From: an uncultured Bacteroidales bacterium
Lineage (GTDB): Bacteria > Bacteroidota > Bacteroidia > Bacteroidales > UBA932
Reading direction: 5' to 3'
DNA length: 7,940 nt
Assembly: GCA_905234775.1 (NCBI GenBank)
Contig: CAJOJC010000064.1
Span: 3,039 to 10,978 of the forward strand
The position numbers and the translations under genes were made by a program. The notes below the pieces were generated by a model. It saw only the letters and a program-made list of their open reading frames with translations. It was not told the DNA's origin and did no database searches. Positions 1 through 4,562 of this stretch are shown here, piece by piece. Every line of letters starts with the position of its first letter. Position 1 is the first letter of the stretch.

Positions 1-186
1 GCAGGGGGTATCGGGGGATGCGTCATCCTCCGCATGATAAGGGCCACGCCCGCTCGAGGGAGTCCCCGCTCCTCCGGCGCTAGACCAGTCGAATATATAT
101 AATCTCCCGGCAGGCTCGCTTCCCGCGGAGGGTAGGACCCAGTCATCGCACTAAAACTTCACTCGCGGCGTCAGAAACAACGGGGG

Positions 187-249
187 ATGATTTTTTCGAA
201 GGACAGAGAGGTCGCGAGCGGCCTCGCTAGCCGACTTCGAACAAATCAT
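187..249. repeat. Long inverted repeat with nested hairpin
   Basis: Positions 187-201 and 235-249 are reverse complements at 14 of 15 positions; the only mismatch is 194 against 242. The 33-nt interior holds a second small stem, 214-218 with 223-227, closing a 4-nt loop. The interior also contains one arm (210-221) of a perfect 12-bp inverted repeat whose other arm is 265-276, so the two folds compete. No T-run follows in the plus direction. It is a structural element of unknown function. Confidence 0.6.
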
Positions 250-276
250 ACCAAGCGGACACTCCCGCTCGCGACC
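210..276. repeat. Perfect 12-bp inverted repeat
   Basis: The arm ggtcgcgagcgg at 210-221 is exactly reverse-complementary to ccgctcgcgacc at 265-276, with 43 nt between. It overlaps the 187-249 inverted repeat and cannot form at the same time as that fold, so an RNA from here could switch between two structures. That switch is speculation; the repeat itself is directly visible. Confidence 0.6.
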
Positions 277-326
277 CACTAATCGCGCCAGAGAAACCGC
301 ACACCATCCGCGCGGTCTCTCCCGCT

Positions 327-407
327 CGGCGAGAAAACGCCCCAAAAACTCGCCGAATGACACAAAAATCCCCAATCCGGCGAGAAAACACCCCCAAAAC
401 TCGCCGG
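327..407. repeat. Two tandem copies of a hairpin unit
   Basis: Two 29-bp units, 327-355 and 378-406, start 51 bp apart and differ only in the loop. Each has arms cggcgag and ctcgccg around a 15-nt A- and C-rich loop (aaaacgccccaaaaa and aaaacacccccaaaa). The second stem extends to 8 bp (377-384 with 400-407). Similar A-flanked C-runs without the stems lie near 361-376 and 411-426. Identical stems with similar loops suggest either a repeated protein- or RNA-binding unit or a short interspersed element; no function is recognised. Confidence 0.65.
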
Positions 408-493
408 AGCAAAGCACCCCACAAAATAGCCAGGATTTCCGCCAACTAGCCGCCATGCAATATACCCCACATGGGGTTCTATGATGGGATACT

Positions 494-529
494 CTGGTAG
501 CAAGGGCCTAGATCGGGCCTTGCTGCCAG
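494..529 (+). repeat. 12-bp stem-loop, better paired as plus-strand RNA
   Basis: Positions 494-505 pair with 518-529 over 12 bp, with a single T498/G525 pair that is a U-G wobble in plus-strand RNA and an A/C mismatch in minus-strand RNA. Two more G-C pairs (507-508 with 516-517) form inside if G506 bulges. No T-run follows, so it does not look like a simple intrinsic terminator. The right arm could alternatively pair with 566-573, which reads ctggcagc, complementary to 522-529. Confidence 0.55.
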
Positions 530-607
530 TCTATGCGCCCCACAAGCCATTCTGAAAGGGCACCCCTGGCAGCTACTTGGCGAAATAACAACTGATGTGA
601 GATAATA

Positions 608-630
608 ACGAAATCTGGCAAAACCCCAGA
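608..630 (-). terminator. Possible weak terminator of the minus operon
   Basis: Just downstream of the head-GIN gene stop (665-667), the minus strand can form a 5-bp stem, 626-630 with 614-618, around a 7-nt loop. It is followed by a short T-rich stretch (TTTCGT). The stem is short and the T-run interrupted, so the call rests mainly on position after the last gene of the operon. Read on the plus strand the same hairpin is followed by an A-run, so it would not terminate plus-strand RNA. Confidence 0.3.
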
Positions 631-664
631 AAAACGAAATAAAAACAGTTATGTATTACACGAT

Positions 665-1369
665 TTACTGTGTACGGATCGAGCCGATTCCGTTCACGGA
701 AGAGCGGATGGTAGCGGCTGCGAGCTTGGTGGCGTCTATATCGCCTGCGCCGTTGATGGTAAGTCTTGCTTTCTCAACGTTGCCGCCAACATTGATGTCT
801 CCAGCGCCGTTCATCGTAACTTCCAGAGCGGAGGCATTGATGTCGAAGATATTCAGATCGCATGCTCCGTTGCTCCTGATGGAGATTTCGTCTGCATCGA
901 GGCCTGCGATATCAAGATCGCCGGCTCCGTTGAGCGTGATAGCGAAATCGCCGGTCGAACGAATGCCGTGTTTGCACTCCATATCTACTGCGCCGTTTAC
1001 AGTGAGAGCTGAAAGACAGTCGGAAGTCACATAGATCTTCGTGTGTTTGAAAGAACGGATCTTCTTGTCGTCGGTCTTGATGACGAGGCCGTTGCGGCCG
1101 TCGTGCTCGACAACGATGTGTTCCATATACTTAGCGTTTGCAACCACGACCACTCTCGGTGCACCGGCCTCATAGACCACTTCGCAAGGGATATTTACGG
1201 TTAGTTCGTCGAAAGGGGCCACCTCGTAAGTACGGGTCTGGTCGGCAGAAGAATCGGCGATTACGACCTCTTCGCTGTCAGTTTTGCCAGAGTTGGAACC
1301 TGTGATAGTGAAATTGCAAGCAGAGAGGGCGAGCAGGGAAATAACTGTAGTAATCATAATGCTTTTCAT
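665..1369 (-). CDS. Head-GIN domain (DUF2807) lipoprotein
   Basis: A 234-residue secreted lipoprotein. Residues 1-17 form a signal peptide ending in a canonical lipobox L-S-A-C, with Cys18 as the lipidated residue. From about residue 47 it matches the Bacteroidota head-GIN/DUF2807 pattern. The C-terminal half carries six Asn-Gly turns with N at 125, 147, 167, 187, 206 and 226, mostly in NGAGD form and spaced 19-22 residues, as expected for rungs of a right-handed beta-helix. The residues after Cys18 are not acidic, so surface export is not indicated and a periplasm-facing anchor is plausible. It is the last gene of the operon; its ATG overlaps the GntR stop by 4 nt (ATGA). The biochemical role of this family is not established; linkage to an ABC transporter and repressor suggests an envelope function. 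Confidence is high for the family and low for function. Confidence 0.85.
   Translation of the reverse strand: MKSIMITTVISLLALSACNFTITGSNSGKTDSEEVVIADSSADQTRTYEVAPFDELTVNIPCEVVYEAGAPRVVVVANAKYMEHIVVEHDGRNGLVIKTDDKKIRSFKHTKIYVTSDCLSALTVNGAVDMECKHGIRSTGDFAITLNGAGDLDIAGLDADEISIRSNGACDLNIFDINASALEVTMNGAGDINVGGNVEKARLTINGAGDIDATKLAAATIRSSVNGIGSIRTQ
681..1003 (-). repeat. Six ~60-bp coding repeats for NGAGD beta-helix rungs
   Basis: Within the head-GIN gene, a roughly 20-bp motif with a ccgtt core (minus strand: the Asn-Gly codons) recurs at 681-700, 741-760, 798-817, 858-877, 918-937 and 984-1003. The period is 57-66 bp, always a multiple of three, which matches one turn of a beta-helix per repeat. 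The copies have diverged at the base level, so this is an old protein-level repeat rather than a recent expansion. Confidence 0.75.
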
Positions 1370-1701
1370 ATCAATTCTTTGAGGTTGATGCCAAGCAGGT
1401 TGGCGCGTTTAACAAATTCGGGTAATTCTTCGGTGATGAACTTCTGCTTTTCGGTCTTGAGGATGGCGTCTTTCGCGTCTTCGCAAACAAAGAAGCCTAT
1501 TCCCCTCTTCTGGAAGATGACACCGCGGTCTGTAAGTTCATCGTATGAGCGGGCGACAGTATTGGGATTCACACCGATAGTGGCGCCCCACTCACGGACC
1601 GAGGGGATGCGTCCTCCCGGCTCCAGCTTTCCGGAGAGAATCTGTTCGCAGATTCCGTCCGCGATCTGAATATAGATCGGTTTATTCTCGTTGAATTCCA
1701 T
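1366..1701 (-). CDS. GntR-family repressor, YtrA subfamily
   Basis: A 111-residue DNA-binding regulator. The winged helix-turn-helix fills residues 7-72: KPIYIQI at the start, PSVRE at 33-37, the recognition segment VNPNTVARSYDEL at 44-56, and a wing with KRGIGFFV at 65-72. Only about 39 residues follow, too short for a FadR or UTRA effector domain. This is typical of the YtrA subfamily, which usually dimerises through this short tail and controls adjacent ABC transporter genes. It is the third gene of the operon, 6 nt after the membrane protein and overlapping the lipoprotein by 4 nt. The 22-bp dyad at 3354-3375, over the predicted transcription start of this operon, is its most likely target, giving negative autoregulation. 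The inducer is unknown. Confidence 0.9.
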   Translation of the reverse strand: MEFNENKPIYIQIADGICEQILSGKLEPGGRIPSVREWGATIGVNPNTVARSYDELTDRGVIFQKRGIGFFVCEDAKDAILKTEKQKFITEELPEFVKRANLLGINLKELI

Positions 1702-1707
1702 AATCGT

Positions 1708-2520
1708 CTAGTGTTTAACGGTACGCAGGCGTAGATAGCTCAGACCCATCAGGATAGCGACCTCGAGCCAGAGAAGAACCCTTCCGAGATTAATAATCTT
1801 GCGGATAGCCACCTCGGGATCATCGTCGAACATGTTGATAATGAAATGTTCGGAACCAACCATATTACCGGCCGCTATAGAAAGGGCTGAGGAGAATATG
1901 ATCGACAGCGCGAACAGCGCAAGGATGGTCTTTCCGGCCTTACCTTTCTTGAAGATAATCGCTCCGAGGAGGAAGAAGAGGATAGAAGAGATCCAGTTGC
2001 CCCAGGCGATACCGGTAAGATTGATCCGCATTCCTTCAGGCAGTTCCACCTCCGAAAGAATCTCGTTGTAAGGAATCTTAATGATAGCTGTACCGAAAGA
2101 ATTCGGGAAGATGAGGCCCATCAGGGTATCCGAACCGATATAGAGAGCGCACAGGCAGAGCGGAGCTATTACACAAAGGACCAGCATCATCGAAAGCCAC
2201 TTCTCAAAAGTAGATGCGGGCAGCATAAGGAATGATGAGCCAGCGCGCTTATCTGTTACAGAGCCATAGGCCTTGATCGGGAATAATATAACAGCGACCG
2301 CTACGCAAACTAAGCCTGAAGTAATCCTCATAGGCATTATTGCGTCTGACTCGATCATCACCTGGCCGTTGAAAATAAAATGGAACAGTTGGGCGACCAC
2401 AAATACGATTGCCGGAAGCAGTCCGAGAATCAGCAGAGCCAGACCGAAGTTGTTCCAGGCGTTTTCAAGGTCGTAGCAAAGATACTTGCCAAACCTTTTG
2501 GGAGAAAAAACATTATTCAT
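1708..2520 (-). CDS. ABC transporter membrane protein, six helices
   Basis: A 270-residue integral membrane protein with about six hydrophobic segments: residues 25-47, 66-84, 108-129, 174-191, 198-217 and 245-264. Between the second and third is a charged loop with YGSVTDKRAG and then LPASTFEKW, a pattern I associate with Bacteroidota ABC-2-like permeases partnered with YtrA-type regulators. No hydrolase or protease motif is visible. It starts inside the ATPase gene (8-nt overlap, 2513-2520), so the two are probably translationally coupled and form one transporter, with this protein as the transmembrane half. The substrate cannot be read from sequence; systems of this layout are often linked to cell-envelope stress or export. 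Family assignment is from context plus topology more than from a signature motif. Confidence 0.7.
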   Translation of the reverse strand: MNNVFSPKRFGKYLCYDLENAWNNFGLALLILGLLPAIVFVVAQLFHFIFNGQVMIESDAIMPMRITSGLVCVAVAVILFPIKAYGSVTDKRAGSSFLMLPASTFEKWLSMMLVLCVIAPLCLCALYIGSDTLMGLIFPNSFGTAIIKIPYNEILSEVELPEGMRINLTGIAWGNWISSILFFLLGAIIFKKGKAGKTILALFALSIIFSSALSIAAGNMVGSEHFIINMFDDDPEVAIRKIINLGRVLLWLEVAILMGLSYLRLRTVKH

Positions 2521-3343
2521 GGCTGAAAATTCCTTTTACGAGTTCTTTGTTGTTGTGGACCGCGTTGAAGAGAGCCTCGACATTGACCTTGCTCTCCTTT
2601 CCGGTAGTATTGGGATAAACCTGGATAAAACCGCCGGGAAGCTGCTCTGCATAAAGAGCGCCGGGCTGGAGCTGAGTTCCATAGTCGAAGAACAGTTTGC
2701 TGCTGATCTCTTCGATCGAAGCATTGAGAAGCACATCGCACCTGTCGAGAATAACGATAGGATCGATTACGTTCTCGAGATCGCGCACCTGGTGGGTGCT
2801 GATAACGATGGTAGAATCTTCGCGGGTGTACTTCATGATAGCCGCGCGGAACTGAGCCTTCGAAGGGATGTCAAGACCGTTAGTAGGCTCGTCCATCAGG
2901 AGGTACTTTGTTCCGGCCGCAAGGGCGAAGGCGATGTAGGCCTTTTTGAGCTGACCTGCAGACATGGCGTTCATCTTCTGGCTGCCGTCGGTCTCGAACT
3001 CCCTCATTATATTATAATAGGTGTCGAGATTGAAGTTCGGCCAGAACTTTCCGTTTGCGCAGGCCCACCTGTCGGCGGTCGTATTGAGAGGAGCCACCTC
3101 GTCCGGGAGGTAGTAAATGTTCTCCAGGAAAGAAGGCAGTCTCTTGTAAGGATCAATCCCGTCTGCAAGGATACTTCCCTCCTGGGCTTTCTTGAGTCCG
3201 CAAAGGAGAGTAAGGAGAGTAGTCTTACCTACTCCGTTCTCTCCGAGAAGACCGTAGATCTTCCCCGACTCGAGAGTCATCGAGATGTTGTCCAGTACGT
3301 TTTTAGGACCGTAACTGAAAGCCAAATTCTTGATTTCGATCAT
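2513..3343 (-). CDS. ABC transporter ATP-binding protein
   Basis: A 276-residue cytoplasmic ATPase that would power the neighbouring membrane protein. Visible motifs in order: Walker A GENGVGKTT (34-42); a Q-loop region reading YYLPDE (77-82) with no glutamine; signature MSAGQLKK (127-134), a variant of LSGGQ; Walker B YLLMDEP with catalytic Glu152 (147-153); D-loop GLD (156-158); and H-loop His184. All catalytic residues are present, so it should be active. About 80 residues follow the nucleotide-binding domain, a length seen in exporter-type ATPases of this class. It is the first gene of the minus operon. ATG at 3341-3343 follows an A-rich leader (CAAAAAGAT) with no Shine-Dalgarno, as is usual in Bacteroidota. 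The promoter and likely operator lie immediately upstream. Confidence 0.93.
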   Translation of the reverse strand: MIEIKNLAFSYGPKNVLDNISMTLESGKIYGLLGENGVGKTTLLTLLCGLKKAQEGSILADGIDPYKRLPSFLENIYYLPDEVAPLNTTADRWACANGKFWPNFNLDTYYNIMREFETDGSQKMNAMSAGQLKKAYIAFALAAGTKYLLMDEPTNGLDIPSKAQFRAAIMKYTREDSTIVISTHQVRDLENVIDPIVILDRCDVLLNASIEEISSKLFFDYGTQLQPGALYAEQLPGGFIQVYPNTTGKESKVNVEALFNAVHNNKELVKGIFSHE

Positions 3344-3353
3344 ATCTTTTTGC

Positions 3354-3375
3354 GTGTATTAGTTTAATAGTACAC
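3354..3375 (-). promoter_or_regulatory. Candidate GntR operator over the operon start
   Basis: On the minus strand the half-sites GTGTACTA and TAATACAC are separated by 6 nt; they match as an inverted repeat at 7 of 8 positions. The dyad begins 2 nt after the -7 element TACCTTTG, so it should cover the transcription start and first ~20 nt of the message, an ideal place for a repressor to block initiation. A GntR repressor of the YtrA type is encoded in the same operon. Binding is inferred, not shown. Confidence 0.6.
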
Positions 3376-3377
3376 TG

Positions 3378-3407
3378 CAAAGGTACAGCAATTTTTTTAA
3401 TATGCAA
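3378..3407 (-). promoter_or_regulatory. Promoter of the ABC-GntR-lipoprotein operon
   Basis: The minus strand carries TACCTTTG (plus 3378-3385), a perfect Bacteroidota -7 element, and TTG (plus 3405-3407) exactly 19 nt upstream, fitting the -33 element. The expected start site lies near 3371-3375, giving a leader of about 30 nt before the ATPase ATG at 3343. Confidence 0.8.
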
Positions 3408-3441
3408 CACTTAAGGCAAAAAATATTTCAAAAAATTATTC

Positions 3442-3449
3442 TATCTTTG
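3442..3449 (+). promoter_or_regulatory. Promoter -7 element for the fimbrillin/two-component operon
   Basis: TATCTTTG at 3442-3449 is a perfect TAnnTTTG element. No good TTTG -33 match sits 19-21 nt upstream, where the sequence is A-rich, so an activator or a weak -33 may be used. The predicted start near 3456 leaves a very short leader of roughly 17 nt before the TTG codon at 3473. It points away from the minus-operon promoter, whose -33 lies about 35 bp to the left. Confidence 0.65.
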
Positions 3450-3472
3450 ACTAATTCATAGATAATAACGCT

Positions 3473-4555
3473 TTGAGAACCAATTTTTTGACTCCCCTTG
3501 CTTGCGTTGCCATCGCACTGATGGCCGCCTCCTGTTCGTTCGACATGGATATGCCCGGCGATTCCGGCCGCGACTCCGGAACGAAACAAGTTACCTTCCC
3601 CGTTAAAGTAACCAGAGACGGACAAGCAATCCCTGACGCCGCCATTACGAAGGGCGGCGAGGTTGAGGCTACGAATATGATCGCCACCATGGATCAAAGT
3701 ATCCCGTTCGGCATCATCGGCCTCGATATGGAGACCCGTACTCTACTTATCGACAACGAATCCGTCTACTCCAATGGCGGACAATATAAAGGCTTTTTCA
3801 ACGCCGGCCTTTGGGACATCCCTACTACGGTCTCTTTCAGCGCTTATTATCCCTATGTTAACAGCATCGTCTACAGCGACGACCTGGAGACTTACAGTAT
3901 CCCGTTCTCCAGCACTGAAACTGAAGCCGGACCGCTTGTAAGTAAGACCGTCCAGGCTGCCGTAGACCAGCTCAATATGGTACCGCTGGAGTTCCAGCAC
4001 ATAACCAACGACATTGGTTTCAAGATCTGCGACGTTACCGTTATGCCCGAACTGCAGGGCCTTATCCACCTCCGCAAGGTGGTCGCCACTAAAGTCGCTT
4101 CGGCCGGTATTTTCGTTAACGACATTGTCGCCGGCGAAGGCTTCTGGCACAGACGCGGTTATTACCGCGACGTAGTCGTCTTCGAAGGAGACGCCCTGGT
4201 CGGAGTCGGAATGGAGAACGAAAAGTTCATCGGCGAGTCGGAACTCGTAGAGCGCATGGCTTTCAGCCACCGCTATTATGCCATCCCCGACGAACTCGTT
4301 ATGGGTAAACAGTGTGTAGAGGTCGAATACGATGTTGACGGCTTCGTCCTGAACGGCTTCGAGTACGGCGCCCTCAAGAATCAGAAAGCCCATTTCATGC
4401 TCTACGGCGTTCTGCCGGACAACATCATGGCCTACGGAAAGCAGTATACCTTCCACCTCGGACTGGATACCGGCAAACTCTACCACGAAATCACCTTCGC
4501 TCCTGTTGTCAGCGACTGGGAGACAAAGATCTACGAGAACAACGACGAATTCTAG
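3473..4555 (+). CDS. Fimbrillin-family (Mfa-like) lipoprotein, TTG start
   Basis: A 360-residue exported lipoprotein. No ATG or GTG lies between the in-frame stop at 3452-3454 and the signal peptide, and the next in-frame ATG (Met17) falls inside the hydrophobic core, so TTG at 3473 is the only sensible start. Signal peptide residues 2-20 lead to Cys21 (AASC). The next residues, SFDMD, are acid-rich, like surface-export signals of Bacteroidota lipoproteins. Features typical of fimbrillin-like proteins (Mfa_like_1 type) are the SAYYPY strand at 123-128, PLEFQHITNDIGFKI at 171-185, and a C-terminal strand ending FAPVVSDWE (342-350) before a short polar tail. No Mfa1-type polymerisation can be judged. 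It is the first gene of the plus operon, 7 nt before the histidine kinase. Likely a surface or outer-membrane protein, adhesive or sensory; family fairly sure, role inferred. Confidence 0.78.
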   Translation: MRTNFLTPLACVAIALMAASCSFDMDMPGDSGRDSGTKQVTFPVKVTRDGQAIPDAAITKGGEVEATNMIATMDQSIPFGIIGLDMETRTLLIDNESVYSNGGQYKGFFNAGLWDIPTTVSFSAYYPYVNSIVYSDDLETYSIPFSSTETEAGPLVSKTVQAAVDQLNMVPLEFQHITNDIGFKICDVTVMPELQGLIHLRKVVATKVASAGIFVNDIVAGEGFWHRRGYYRDVVVFEGDALVGVGMENEKFIGESELVERMAFSHRYYAIPDELVMGKQCVEVEYDVDGFVLNGFEYGALKNQKAHFMLYGVLPDNIMAYGKQYTFHLGLDTGKLYHEITFAPVVSDWETKIYENNDEF

Positions 4556-4562
4556 AGCCGGG

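Larger units (their letters stand above)
1..660. other. Gene-free region rich in inverted repeats
   Basis: I see no credible protein gene here. Short overlapping minus-strand frames between 151 and 503 have a low-complexity Phe/Gly/Arg-rich composition that comes from DNA repeats read in three frames. The stretch instead contains a series of potential stem-loops: about 56-74 (imperfect), 187-249, 290-320 (5 bp, AA bulge, 4 bp), 327-355, 377-407, 464-477 (5-bp stem, 4-nt loop) and 494-529. The 9-mer cgggggatg occurs at 12-20 and again at 181-189. No TAnnTTTG promoter was found on either strand, nor any tRNA-like T-arm or recognisable rRNA, tmRNA or RNase P motif. It could be a structured non-coding RNA, a REP/MITE-like interspersed element, or degraded mobile DNA; sequence alone does not decide. 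Confidence 0.5.

Noticed and set aside
1..102. Plus-strand frames open from the window edge (ending at 83 and 102) as the tail of an upstream gene
   Set aside because: Only 26-33 codons, two frames open at once, no recognisable protein ending; cannot be supported.
320..430. G-quadruplex formed by the four G-runs on the minus strand
   Set aside because: Loops between runs are mostly about 17-27 nt, too long for a stable intramolecular quadruplex, and hairpins explain the pattern better.
151..503. Overlapping minus-strand frames of 72-101 codons as a small protein gene
   Set aside because: Three frames are open over the same repeats, the peptides are low-complexity and Phe/Gly/Arg-rich, no promoter or leader is visible, and the hairpin repeats explain the pattern.
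187..530. CRISPR array
   Set aside because: Only two similar units, no constant repeat with unique spacers of similar length, and no cas genes.
2486..3367. 293-codon plus-strand frame opposite the ABC ATPase
   Set aside because: Shadow of the ATPase gene, whose Walker and signature motifs are unmistakable on the minus strand.
600..3470. 11-mer agataataacg at 600-610 and 3460-3470 as a shared regulatory site
   Set aside because: Several chance 11-mer matches are expected in a window this size and the two contexts differ.
4506..4562. Upstream ATG at 4506 as start of the histidine kinase
   Set aside because: It would add 19 polar residues before the signal peptide and overlap the fimbrillin gene by 50 nt; ATG 4563 gives a clean signal peptide.
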